DNA from: CAZOEL01 sp964578835 | Lineage (GTDB): Bacteria; Desulfobacterota; Syntrophobacteria; Syntrophobacterales; Syntrophobacteraceae | Length of the DNA stretch: 39,009 nucleotides | Assembly (NCBI GenBank): GCA_964578835.1 | Contig: CAZOEL010000066.1 | Location: 1 to 39,009 of the forward strand | Reading direction: 5' to 3' | Shown here: positions 32,054 through 38,961 of the stretch, in pieces | How the letters are laid out: each line of letters starts with the position of its first letter | How positions within the stretch are numbered: the stretch's first letter is position 1 | Program-made: the position numbers and the translations under genes | The notes under the pieces: model-generated | What the model was told of the DNA's origin: nothing | The model's database searches: none | What the model saw: only the letters and a program-made list of their open reading frames with translations

Positions 32054-32455
32054 CTAACCGGTTTTGACAGTTATCTTACGAGGCTTTGTTATATCCGCTT
32101 TTGGAAGCGTAAGGGTCAGAACGCCGTCTTTCATGCTCGCCTCAATCTTTGATTGATCGATGACCCGTCCGAGGGTGAATTGACGATAATAATCGCCAAT
32201 TCCGTATTCGGCAAAGAGCGTCCGTTCCTTGGAAACATCTTCCTGAACGATGGAGCCGCGCAGGATGAGCTGATTGTCGCGCACGTCGATGCTGACGTTC
32301 TCCAGCGCCACGCCGGGCATATCGGCAGCCAATACCAAAGCATCCTGAGACTCATAGATATCGACGGCAGGCACATAAACAGGCACGTCTCTCGTGCCTT
32401 CGGCTTCGCCTTTGACTTCGACTTTTTCACGAGCTTCCAAATCTTTATCGGCCAT
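32054..32455 (-). CDS. Small heat shock protein (Hsp20/alpha-crystallin), second gene
   Basis: The 133-residue chaperone has an alpha-crystallin domain at about 25-130: YVPAVDIYESQDALVLAADMPGV, the NQLILRGS strand, and the GVLTLTLPKAD motif near the end. It binds unfolding proteins without ATP. I chose the ATG at 32455 because AAGGAGG lies 8 bases upstream; a longer in-frame start at 32515 abuts the preceding stop. It forms an operon with the next gene to the right. Confidence 0.9.
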   Translation of the reverse strand: MADKDLEAREKVEVKGEAEGTRDVPVYVPAVDIYESQDALVLAADMPGVALENVSIDVRDNQLILRGSIVQEDVSKERTLFAEYGIGDYYRQFTLGRVIDQSKIEASMKDGVLTLTLPKADITKPRKITVKTG

Positions 32456-32515
32456 AGGTCTTTCCTCCTTCCTGACCACTCGAGATGACTGCGCGCAAAC
32501 GCCATTAACAGCCAC

Positions 32516-32971
32516 TTATTCCGATTTGATCTTAATCTGCTTCGGTTTGGCTTCTTCAGCCTTGGGAAGAGTAATTTTGAGGACTCCGTTCTTAAAGGTG
32601 GCGTTCACCGTCTCTGGGTTGATCCTCATGGGGAGGGTGAGAATCCGACGAAACCGTCCCGCCTCTCGTTCTCTACGATGATAACTTACGTTTTCCGCTG
32701 CAAGAAGCTTCCTCTCCCCACGCAGAGTAAGCGTCTCGCCCTCCACGGATATTTCGATGTCTTCCGGGCTGATTCCGGGCAACTCTGCGCGTACGTAAAG
32801 GCTTTCCTGGTCTTCCGCCACATTGAGCGGAGGAAAGACTCCGGCTTGCATTGGACTGGCGCCTCTTCCCGTAAAATCGGAAAATAACCGATTCATCTCA
32901 CGCTGCATTCGTTCCATCTGCTCACCAACGCCTCTGATGTTGGGCCGCTCATACCAACGAACGATCGCCAT
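32516..32971 (-). CDS. Small heat shock protein (Hsp20/alpha-crystallin), first gene
   Basis: The 151-residue chaperone begins MAIVRWYERPN, typical of this subfamily, and has the alpha-crystallin domain at about 45-150: PPLNVAEDQESLYVRAELPGI, LTLRGER and GVLKITLPKAEEAKPK. The second of two nearby ATGs (32971) is preferred because AAGGAG then sits 7 bases upstream. It is first in the two-gene heat shock operon, with a clear promoter at 33027-33055. Confidence 0.92.
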   Translation of the reverse strand: MAIVRWYERPNIRGVGEQMERMQREMNRLFSDFTGRGASPMQAGVFPPLNVAEDQESLYVRAELPGISPEDIEISVEGETLTLRGERKLLAAENVSYHRREREAGRFRRILTLPMRINPETVNATFKNGVLKITLPKAEEAKPKQIKIKSE

Positions 32972-33026
32972 GGTCATTCTCCTTTATTGTTGTTATTATT
33001 GACAATATTGGTTTTAATCGGCTCAA

Positions 33027-33055
33027 ATATTAATCACCTTCAGTAAGAGTGTCAA
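33027..33055 (-). promoter_or_regulatory. Promoter of the hsp20 operon
   Basis: On the minus strand, TTGACA (33050-33055), a 17-base spacer and TAATAT (33027-33032) form a near-consensus sigma70 promoter about 55 bases upstream of the first hsp20 start. No CIRCE element is visible. Confidence 0.75.
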
Positions 33056-33060
33056 GACGA

Positions 33061-33201
33061 GCGCGGGATGCCGCTTTCGACGTCCTTGACCTCCCGGAAG
33101 AAGAAGCGGAGCCGCAGGCGGTTCGCGCCAAGGATTGGATGGACTGCCGATTTCCGGTCGTGGAGCTGGCTCATGAACGGAGGGCGCATCGAAAGGAGTA
33201 G
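33061..33201 (+). pseudogene. Possible gene fragment
   Basis: An open frame without a usable start encodes AFDVLDLPEEEAEPQAVRAK followed by a basic tail and a TAG stop at 33199. The composition looks protein-like, perhaps the C-terminal end of an antitoxin or regulator cut off upstream. I cannot assign a family. Confidence 0.2.
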
Positions 33202-33234
33202 AGCGGAAGCATTCCTTCGCGGGATGCTGCTTTT

Positions 33235-33655
33235 TCAGATATCCAGAGGACTCTTGATCCTTTGCGCTCCCATTTCCCTCAGCAGGTGAGTGTAGATCAT
33301 AGTGGTGGAAATATCTTCATGCCCGAGAAGCTCCTGGATGGAGCGAATGTCGACTCCATCCATCAGCAGGAAAGACATATTGCCACCCCCACCCTTTGGC
33401 GGCATTGGGATACTTCCTGTCAAGGGCGGGCAGGTAAACCGATCCGCGACCCGCCGCAATATCCTCCTCGTGCAACAATCGAACGCGCTCGAGATGCTCG
33501 CGCAACGGAGGCTGAATGGAAACCGGAAAAATTGTAATGCGATCTTTTTCACCCTTGCCATCCCTGACGCTGATCTCGTTCATTTGGAAACCCAGATCAT
33601 GAACACGGAGTCTAAGACACTCCATGAGCCACAGGCCGCCCCCGTAGAAGGCTCT
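33235..33655 (-). pseudogene. Integron integrase (IntI-type) pseudogene
   Basis: Two frames on the minus strand carry parts of one tyrosine recombinase. The first (ending near 33317) reads MECLRLRVHDLGFQ ... RDGKGEKDR ... REHLERV ... LDRKYPNAAKGWGWQYVFPA, which is typical of integron integrases. The second frame gives DIRSIQELLGHEDISTTMIY THLL with the catalytic Tyr, ending in SPLD. Between them about 35 residues that should contain the HxxR box are missing, and the frame changes. The N-terminal half is also absent; homology stops near 33655, where IS91-like sequence begins. The gene cannot make an active enzyme. Confidence 0.8.
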
Positions 33656-33663
33656 CACCCGAT

Positions 33664-34164
33664 CACAAGCACGCAATCGATGCCATCAGCAAATGCAGGA
33701 CGTCCGAAGCCGCTCAGTTGCTCGTCCAATGCACTGAGTGCGGTCACACAGAGTGGCGACCGCACTCCTGCGGTAACCGAAGCTGCCCGCAATGTCAAAA
33801 TCATGAAACCTCCATGTGGCTCGATCGCCAACAGGTCAAGCTTCTACCTGTTGACTACTTCATTGCGACCTTTACGCTTCCCTATGAGCTCAGATTCTTT
33901 GCCTGGAATAACCAGAGCCTCGTTTACAACCTTCTCTTTGCTTGTGCTGCCGGCACACTCAAAGACTTTGGCCTGAATCCCAAAAACCTTGGCGCACAAA
34001 TCGGAATGATCGCGGTTTTGCACACTCATAATAGACGCCTCGACTATCACCCCAATGTGCATGTGGCGGCGCCTGGAGGTGGTGTGGATAAGGCCAGGAA
34101 ACAATGGAAAAAGAAAGGAGCCAAGTATCTCTTCATAGTTCCTTATATAAAGGGCGCCGGCTAA
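33664..34164 (+). pseudogene. IS91-family transposase fragment
   Basis: The reading frame is homologous to IS91/IS801-type transposases from HKHAIDAISKCR (33664) through the zinc-binding region CTECGHTEWRPHSCGNRSCPQCQNH. It continues to TFTLPYELRF, GQIGMIAVLHTHNRRLDYHPNVH and a late PGGGVDKARKQW segment. It lacks the very N-terminus and the C-terminal half, where the catalytic Tyr residues should be, so it is inactive. It joins the truncated integrase directly, which suggests that its insertion or a later deletion broke both genes. Confidence 0.8.
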
Positions 34165-34228
34165 ACTCTGACGGGCTCGTCCAACGACAGGATAAGATCG
34201 TGGATCGCTTCGCGCTCACGATCTATCC

Positions 34229-34462
34229 TTATTCATTAGCAAAAGAAAGATCCAAAGGGGTCACGATGCCTTGCTTGCAGGTTTGGTCAGCACCTCCACC
34301 ACTGATGATGTAGTCATCCCTCTGAGCTTGGGCTGCATTGAGGAGTCGGGGAAAGTAAGCCAATGGAATGCCAAGCTGGCGTCCGTCCGTAAGCTCCACC
34401 CACATGTTGTCTATATCGAACGTTACCTTCTTGGCGCGAGGCTCAGACGCTAAAGTGTTCAT
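34229..34462 (-). pseudogene. DUF2442 protein, 3'-altered, with DUF4160-like tail upstream
   Basis: The first about 55 residues match DUF2442: VTFDIDNMWVELTDGRQLGIPLAYFPRLLNA, then AQRDDYIISGGG. The family's C-terminal part (usually HWxxLDEDISV) is replaced by unrelated sequence, so the 3' end is rearranged. Overlapping the start in another frame (about 34443-34512) is a short tail ELMQVAEKNGELMERHWNEHF that fits the end of a DUF4160 protein. DUF4160-DUF2442 is a known toxin-antitoxin-like gene pair, so this is probably the decayed remnant of one. Confidence 0.55.
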
Positions 34463-34540
34463 TCCAATGCCTTTCCATGAGTTCCCCGTTCTTCTCAGCC
34501 ACTTGCATGAGCTCTTACTAAACTACCGTTATACCTGAGA

Positions 34541-34594
34541 CTCACGCGAAGACGCGAAACAAATCATTCATTTTCTTTCGCGTCTTCGCGTGAG
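34541..34594. repeat. Perfect 19-bp inverted repeat
   Basis: CTCACGCGAAGACGCGAAA (34541-34559) and its exact complement (34576-34594) are separated by a 16-base loop. The stem is perfect and not followed by a T run. It may be a small mobile or structural repeat rather than a terminator. Confidence 0.75.
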
Positions 34595-34870
34595 AATCTT
34601 TCTTGCTGCTAAAAAACGGTAGATTGGACATCACCGACTCCTTAAGGACCACAACTATACGCATTTCGGGATTCAATACAGAGCCTGCATCCTCGGTCCA
34701 TCTGGCTTCGGACTCCCGTTGCCGGGCTTGCCCTCAGACTTCACTACTGACCTGCCGGCTAGGCTTTGGTCAGGTGGGACTTGCACCCACTGGGTAACAA
34801 TAACCAATTTCATTCCGCTTTCGCTGAACTCCCAAGGCTTCGGATTTACCTTGGCGCGAGCATGACCTTG
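34595..34870. other. Non-coding stretch left of the mazEF-like cassette
   Basis: I see no gene. The sequence includes a possible decayed attC (34792-34876). The part from about 34690 to 34800 has the look of a mobile-element end, but I cannot name the element. Confidence 0.35.
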
Positions 34871-34876
34871 TTAGCT
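34792..34876 (-). other. Possible decayed attC site
   Basis: The right box GTTAGCT (34870-34876) is a good attC core and contains the stop codon of the MazF-like gene. A partner box GGGTAAC lies at 34792-34798. The inner arms pair only weakly (CCAAGG/CCTTGG), so the site is either degraded or misplaced on the left side. Confidence 0.35.
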
Positions 34877-35209
34877 TCCGATGATCTCGTTTAAGCCTTC
34901 AATGATTTGGTCCAGTTCTTCCGGTGATACTTTGGCGATCTTCTTACCGATTCTCTCTGTAGAGAGTGTACGGATCTGACTGATTTTTACCCATGATCGT
35001 TTAGGAAGGTCATTCGGGTCGAGTTCGAGAGTGAGGGGAAATCCTGCACGTTGAGACTGGCTGGTGATGGCCATAGCGATTACTGTGCCTGAGCGTTCAT
35101 TGAAGATATCTTGGCTGAGGATTACAACAGGACGTAGGCCAGCTTGCTCTTTTCCTTTCACGAGATTCAGATCCGCCCAGCGAATCTCTCCTCTCAGTAT
35201 TCTGGCCAC
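34871..35209 (-). CDS. MazF/PemK-type endoribonuclease toxin
   Basis: The 112-residue toxin of the CcdB/PemK fold cleaves mRNA at short sequences when free of antitoxin. Visible family features are RGEIRWADLN, GLRPVVILSQDIFN, the VIAMAITSQ strand and SWVKISQIRTLSTERIGKKI. The start overlaps the end of the antitoxin gene by 16 bases, the usual arrangement. Its TAA stop lies inside a GTTAGCT attC-type box, as in an integron cassette. It looks intact. Confidence 0.88.
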   Translation of the reverse strand: MARILRGEIRWADLNLVKGKEQAGLRPVVILSQDIFNERSGTVIAMAITSQSQRAGFPLTLELDPNDLPKRSWVKISQIRTLSTERIGKKIAKVSPEELDQIIEGLNEIIGS

Positions 35210-35436
35210 TGTTGCAGCTCCTCATCCATACCCTCTTCGGCCATAGCTTTCTCCACGGCTGCATCAAGTTTTGCACACTCTCTGGCAAGGCGGTTTCCTT
35301 CCAGTTTCTTTAGTTTTTCTTCTACTGCATCCTGAATGGCTTTACTTCGGTTCGGGAAGATCCGATCTTTTACCAGTCGATCAAGTCGATGCAGCGTGCT
35401 CTTGTCCATTGTGATTGCGATCTTTGCTGAAGCCAT
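35194..35436 (-). CDS. Ribbon-helix-helix antitoxin of the MazEF-like pair
   Basis: The 80-residue protein has an N-terminal ribbon-helix-helix DNA-binding region (AKIAITMDKSTLHRLDRLVKD ... FPNRSKAIQDAVEEKL) and an acidic C-terminal tail that would neutralise the toxin. GGAGG lies upstream of the ATG. It would bind its own promoter and repress the operon together with the toxin. It precedes and overlaps the MazF-like gene. Confidence 0.82.
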   Translation of the reverse strand: MASAKIAITMDKSTLHRLDRLVKDRIFPNRSKAIQDAVEEKLKKLEGNRLARECAKLDAAVEKAMAEEGMDEELQQWPEY

Positions 35437-35512
35437 TTTACACCTCCAGTATGATATTATGTCATACTGGATATCGGGTCAAGCAAGAAAGCATATGTCG
35501 TTGCGCGGGAAA

Positions 35513-35572
35513 GCTAACTGTCAACTGAGCCGCGGCCGGCTTTCTGGGCGACGGCTCCAGTGAACGGGGCCG
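35513..35572. other. Degenerate attC-like site
   Basis: GCTAAC begins the site at 35513. Arms GTCAACTGAGCC and GGCTCCAGTGAAC pair imperfectly around a GCGGCCGGC-type centre. The expected GTTRRRY right box is not clear. The centre resembles that of the attC at 38897-38961 (GGCCGGCTTT in both). Confidence 0.4.
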
Positions 35573-35615
35573 AACGGGGTCGGGCCACGCTATCCATCCG
35601 GATCAGAAGGATATT

Positions 35616-35781
35616 GGCGGCTCACAATAAATAACCTACCAAAATTGGTTCAGAAACACCCACCGACATTCCGACAGTCTTCAAGCCGGAATCCCGTTTT
35701 TTCACGGGGCTGGATTCCGGCCAAAACCATGCCGGAATGACAGAACCGCTCTTCCTGGTAGGTTATTTGTTGTGAGTTGCC
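35616..35781. repeat. MITE copy 3 (166 bp, complete)
   Basis: This copy has the same inverted termini (GGCGGCTCACA ... TGTGAGTTGCC) and the same interior as the copy at 25437-25601, in the same orientation. It sits between two attC-like sites within the cassette array, only 15 bases before the attC at 35797. Confidence 0.9.
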
Positions 35782-35796
35782 TTACTTGGGGAAGCG

Positions 35797-35905
35797 CGCT
35801 AACGAATGCTTGAGCGGCAAGCAGCCACGCGGCCAAAGAGCTACAGAGAGCGCCACCGGACTGCTCCCGCGTGGTTGCTTGTCCGGCTAGAAGCGAGGGT
35901 TAGCT
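35797..35905 (-). other. Integron attC site
   Basis: Boundary boxes CGCTAAC (35797-35803) and GTTAGCT (35899-35905) enclose imperfectly complementary arms: GAGCGGCAAGCAGCCACGCG and its partner around 35868-35888 (CGCGTGGTTGCTTGTCCGGC). At 109 bases it is a typical attC. The toxin gene to the right ends inside the right box, which gives the cassette orientation as leftward. Confidence 0.75.
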
Positions 35906-36196
35906 CCTCATGAGCCGTTCTCTTATCCAGCTTGGATTCCGACGACAATCGAGCACTGCCGTGATCAATACTTCATCTTTGGAGATCCTGTAATACACAG
36001 CGAATGGGAACCTTTTGGCGAGAAGACGATGGTATCCGAAAACTACGCGATGAATACCGCCCAGCTCCGAGAGAGAGTCGATGTCAGAATAGAGGGAATC
36101 TAGAAAATAGTAGCCAAGCTCATGGGACTGCCGCTCGTAGAAGCGAAATCCATCTTCAAGATCCCTCTCGGCAGTGTCGAGAATCTTTACTCGCAC
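35900..36196 (-). CDS. RelE/ParE-superfamily toxin
   Basis: The 98-residue toxin has VKILDTAERDLEDGFRFYERQ, then the LGGIHRVVFGYHRLLAKRFPFAVYYRI core and the final VLITAVLDCRRNPSWIRERL, all typical of the ParE/RelE family. I chose a GTG start at 36196, with AAGGA 8 bases upstream, because the family begins there; it overlaps the end of the antitoxin gene. The TAA stop lies inside the attC box GTTAGCT. It looks intact. Confidence 0.85.
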   Translation of the reverse strand: MRVKILDTAERDLEDGFRFYERQSHELGYYFLDSLYSDIDSLSELGGIHRVVFGYHRLLAKRFPFAVYYRISKDEVLITAVLDCRRNPSWIRERLMRS

Positions 36197-36414
36197 GAAA
36201 CATTCCTTCTTATTCTCTCTTTTGCCTCCTCCCAATCGGAAAAGCTTGCCTTCCCAGCCGCTATGGCTTTCTCCCGATCCTTGAGGATTTCCTCATGCCA
36301 GTCAGGTGATTCAAGAGTCTTCTCGTGCTTCGCCAGATCGTCCCATAAGGCCTCCATCAAAGCAAGCTTTTGAGCGAGTGTGAGTTTCGATAGAGGTAGA
36401 TCAACTCTTTCCAT
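36187..36414 (-). CDS. Antitoxin of the RelE/ParE-like pair
   Basis: The 75-residue protein belongs to the addiction-module component type: LSKLTLAQKLALMEALWDDLAKHEKTLESPDWHEEILKDREKAI is the characteristic segment, followed by FSDWEEAKERIRR. AGGAAA precedes the ATG. Its last ten bases overlap the toxin gene. This pairing of short antitoxin and ParE-like toxin is common in integron cassettes. Confidence 0.85.
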   Translation of the reverse strand: MERVDLPLSKLTLAQKLALMEALWDDLAKHEKTLESPDWHEEILKDREKAIAAGKASFSDWEEAKERIRRNVSCE

Positions 36415-36796
36415 TGTGTTTCCTTTCTTAGACTTGCAGCGTCACCCGGTTTGGGTCGTTTAGCCGCTGGCTTTCGGAAAATACTATACAGCAGAAACGG
36501 CACGATTCCGCACACATAACGCTGTGTGGCCGCAAAATACATTCAGCCTCAAAATCAAAATAAACCGACCGAAGCAATTCCGCCAGAAGACCATCTCCAG
36601 AGGGCATCAAAACCTTGTCCCCTGCTTGTTGGTGCTCCCGGCGGGCAGGTCAGGGGCCTCTCGGCCCCTTTCCCCCCAAGAACGTCGCATGACAGTTTCC
36701 CGTCACGACGCTCAAGCCTCTCAAAGGTGAGCCTTTATGGGGCCATCCGCTGATGGGGAGCTGACCTCACCAACTTTGCGATACACCACGACATTT
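36415..36796. other. Stretch without an intact gene
   Basis: I see no convincing gene. A GC-rich hairpin lies at 36652-36669 (AGGGGCC-TCTC-GGCCCCT) without a T run. The part from about 36630 to 36740 resembles a mobile-element or cassette remnant. Open frames of 60-75 residues here have no good start signals. Confidence 0.4.
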
Positions 36797-37000
36797 TTAC
36801 ACTCTTTCTGTGACATCCACCACTTTGGCGTCACGAATGAAAGCGGATAAGAAAAGGAGGCGTTCTTCTTCACGTATGTAGCGATTAAACTTGGGACGAC
36901 GAAGCACTTCATCCAATTCCTCAATGGTATCAGCAGACGCCGTATGATATGCACGTGCAGTTTCAGCATCAACGGGAATTGTGATAGCGGTCTCTGGCAT
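36797..37000 (-). pseudogene. Remnant of a PIN-domain toxin-antitoxin pair
   Basis: The 67-residue open frame joins two different proteins. Residues 1-24 (MPETAITIPVDAETARAYHTA) look like the start of an antitoxin. Residues about 28-67 (DEVLRRPKFNRYIREEERLLFLSAF ... VVDVTERV) match the middle of a COG1569-like PIN toxin. An internal deletion seems to have fused them, and the toxin then breaks off at a stop, missing the last acidic residues of the PIN active site. A functional product is unlikely. Confidence 0.55.
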
Positions 37001-37106
37001 TGTGTATTCCCTCTATCTGCATATCGAATTCCCGCCTGTTTCCTTTCATTATAGCTCGAGCCATAAGCAAAAGCATACGACTCTCTTGTCTGCAAGCGAC
37101 GGAGCC

Positions 37107-37212
37107 GCCCAACATTCAGCTTACCGGCACGAAGCCACGCGCCGAGAGACTTGAGGGCATACCGATAAATTCGCCGCGCGGTTTCGTGTCCGTCTTGAAG
37201 CTGTGGTTAACG
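37107..37212 (-). other. Integron attC site
   Basis: GCCCAAC (37107-37113) and GTTAACG (37206-37212) bound a 106-base site. Its inner arms GGCACGAAGCCACGCGCC and the segment near 37182-37198 (CGCGCGGTTTCGTGTCC) are imperfect complements. The small gene to the right ends with its TAA inside the right box, so the cassette reads leftward. Confidence 0.65.
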
Positions 37213-37431
37213 ATCCTGTTTCTTTGGGCGTTTATTTTTTTGTCGTCGTTCTCTTCTGCTCGTTCTTTCCGATGGAGCTATGAGCTCCAGTTTTGGCGTA
37301 GTTTCAAATGAAAGGACTGGCCGGTGTTTTTGGAATAATATCTTTATTTTCTTTCCACCATTCCTGCCATTCCACCAAATCGCTGTCGCTGTACCCAGGA
37401 CCCCGAGCATAAGTGATGTTATGTAAAGCAA
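37207..37431 (-). CDS. Small cassette protein with one membrane helix (hypothetical)
   Basis: The 74-residue product would start at a TTG (37431) with AGG upstream or at an internal ATG (37410). It has a hydrophobic N-terminal segment (LYITSLMLGVLGTATAIWW) and a very basic C-terminus (ERTSRRERRQKNKRPKK). I do not recognise the family. The main support for a real gene is that its stop codon falls inside the attC right box, as in the two toxin cassettes. Confidence 0.45.
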   Translation of the reverse strand: MLYITSLMLGVLGTATAIWWNGRNGGKKIKILFQKHRPVLSFETTPKLELIAPSERTSRRERRQKNKRPKKQDR

Positions 37432-37554
37432 ATGTTACCTGGAGTTCGTCTTCCAAATACTCTTCGGATAGTCGAGATATCATCTTTAATCATAAATCCA
37501 GTTTGCAGAATCAGGCGCTCTCAGGATATTTGGCAATATGCCCTAACCTCTCTT

Positions 37555-37993
37555 CTATCTGACATCGGGGTTGGCCGACTCCTCGCGGAGGATACTGAAG
37601 ATGGCCGTGTATCCCGGTTCCGCTGGCATCGACAATATGTCTTTCAGTCTTCCGATGTCGATTACGCTCGACGGCTCGGGCCAATCAGCGAACAGATTGT
37701 TGGTACTGCTCTTGAACTCCACAGCGACTAAGGACGGCGGAATGAAAGGCCTCGGGGCATAGGCTAGGAGTTTGGCTTTGTCCGGATCGAGTTTCGGAAG
37801 TGGGTTCGAGTTTGGCGCCACCTCTTCAGGCACGAAGGCCACGCGGCCCAGGCCCTTCCGGCCAAGCAATCCCAGAATCCCTTCTTTGATCTCGCAGGCA
37901 ACCCTCTGCAATTGCCCTGAGCACTGCCCCCGCCGCATACAAGGCGCCAAGGATGACCAGAAATCCGATGCCGATGATGGTGAGAACGTTCAT
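37555..37993 (-). pseudogene. Membrane-anchored hypothetical protein with frameshift
   Basis: The minus-strand start at 37993 reads MNVLTIIGIGFLVILGALYA, a good membrane anchor. After about 30 residues the frame is lost, and the neighbouring frame continues with VACEIKEGILGLLGRKGLGRVAFVPEEV ... VAVEFKSSTNNLFADWPEPSSVIDIG to a TAG at 37555. One inserted or deleted base near 37900 explains this. It is either a true pseudogene or a sequencing error. Function unknown; probably another cassette gene. Confidence 0.45.
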
Positions 37994-38048
37994 CACTAAA
38001 CGATCGCCTTTTTCTTGAGCGTTTCGCTTACGAGCTTATGTTGATGAG

Positions 38049-38096
38049 GCCCAACGCTCAGTTGACCGACTCGTCCGGTCAAGCTGGTGGTTGGCA
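38049..38096. other. Short attC-like site
   Basis: GCCCAAC (38049-38055) and GTTGGCA (38090-38096) enclose AGTTGACCG/CGGTCAAGCT arms around CTCGTC. At 48 bases it is short for an attC but has the right boxes and symmetry. Confidence 0.5.
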
Positions 38097-38222
38097 TCCC
38101 TGATTTCTCCGTTAAACGGTTCGTTTTGTCCCCAAAAACATCGCTCTAAGACCGTAAAAGGGCCTCTTTTTGGACCTAAACCGGTGTAATTTGAGCATTT
38201 AGCTTGGTCCGATCCCGTCTGC

Positions 38223-38293
38223 CCCCAACCCGCCTGCACCCGTCTGCGTCTGCAAGCACCCCGTCTGCAGGACGCTGGAATGGCGGGTTAGCC
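38223..38293 (-). other. Integron attC site
   Basis: CCCCAAC (38223-38229) and GTTAGCC (38287-38293) lie at the ends of a 71-base site with perfect outer arms AACCCGCC/GGCGGGTT and a CGTCTGC-rich interior. It lies 25 bases after the stop of the YgiT-like gene, as expected for the 3' end of that cassette. Confidence 0.65.
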
Positions 38294-38317
38294 TTTTGGT
38301 GGCTTAATGAGATGCTT

Positions 38318-38530
38318 TTAAGCGGATTCGGCCATTCTCTCGGTTTGTCGATCCAGTGCACGAAGCACCTCCTGAATGGCTTCCACTTCCGGCTCATCAA
38401 AGTAGACCTCACCGCACTGGGTGCAAATCCAAGCAGGGATTCTATCCAGGGTGAGATGATAGCCTTTTCGATCAATATGGAAGGGAGCAATTCCTCTTTC
38501 CATCTTCCCTTGGCAGTGCATACAGTTCAT
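38318..38530 (-). CDS. YgiT-type zinc-finger protein (antitoxin-like)
   Basis: The 70-residue protein has two CxxC zinc knuckles, CMHC (residues 3-6) and CTQC (about 36-39), in the YgiT/MqsA N-terminal arrangement, followed by a short helical tail. I chose the ATG at 38530, which overlaps the stop of the upstream gene (ATGA); an in-frame start at 38563 would lie deeper inside that gene. It lacks the DNA-binding C-terminal half of MqsA, as is usual for the partner of DUF4258 proteins. The pair is followed by an attC site. Confidence 0.82.
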   Translation of the reverse strand: MNCMHCQGKMERGIAPFHIDRKGYHLTLDRIPAWICTQCGEVYFDEPEVEAIQEVLRALDRQTERMAESA

Positions 38531-38856
38531 GGTTTTTTCCTCTTTCTGAGATCGTGTTCCCATTCCTGGAGACTGGGAAGATAAGCCGTTATAATGGCTA
38601 GATAATCACTTTTGGGTGAGCAGACCACATGGATTGGAGTACCATCTATACCGTAGCCAAGAATGAGGCAACTATGCCCCCGCACATCTTCGGGAGAGTC
38701 TTCGACCAATTCACCTTTGTCAATGACGTTCCTCACGTCTGCGATACTGATCATTCTATCTGGTCGTGACATTTGCCGCACAGCATGAGGAAGATAGATG
38801 ATCCTCTTTGCTGCACTCTTGCGGACCAAATTCATGATATCTGAATGACTGGACAT
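38527..38856 (-). CDS. DUF4258 protein (putative toxin)
   Basis: The 109-residue protein matches DUF4258: YLPHAVRQMSRPDRMISIADVRNVIDKGE, then the GHSCLILGYGIDGTPIHVVCSP strand and VIITAY-like end (seen as AIITAYLPS). The family is usually found next to YgiT zinc-finger proteins and is thought to be a RelE/MqsR-like toxin. Its stop overlaps the YgiT start by four bases, so the two are translated together. The cassette lies between attC sites at 38223 and 38897. Confidence 0.82.
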   Translation of the reverse strand: MSSHSDIMNLVRKSAAKRIIYLPHAVRQMSRPDRMISIADVRNVIDKGELVEDSPEDVRGHSCLILGYGIDGTPIHVVCSPKSDYLAIITAYLPSLQEWEHDLRKRKKP

Positions 38857-38896
38857 AGATTACTCTCAAAATAGTATGTGTCTCAATGACTGCGGA

Positions 38897-38961
38897 GGAT
38901 AACGACGGCCATCACCGGGCGGCCGGCTTTTTGGCCGATCCGGTGCATGGCATAGTTGGAC
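38897..38961. other. Integron attC site
   Basis: The right box GTTGGAC (38955-38961) fits GTTRRRY exactly; the left box GGATAAC (38897-38903) is weaker. The arms GCCATCACCGGGCGGCC and GGCCGATCCGGTGCATGGC are complementary around a CGGCTTTTT centre. At 65 bases it fits the short attC class. Confidence 0.65.

Larger units (their letters stand above)
35437..35899. other. Non-coding stretch with attC sites and a MITE
   Basis: There is no gene here. The stretch contains the promoter region of the MazEF-like pair (ATATTATGTCATACTGGATATC area near 35450-35475), a degenerate attC-like site, a complete MITE and a clear attC site, each listed separately. Confidence 0.6.
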
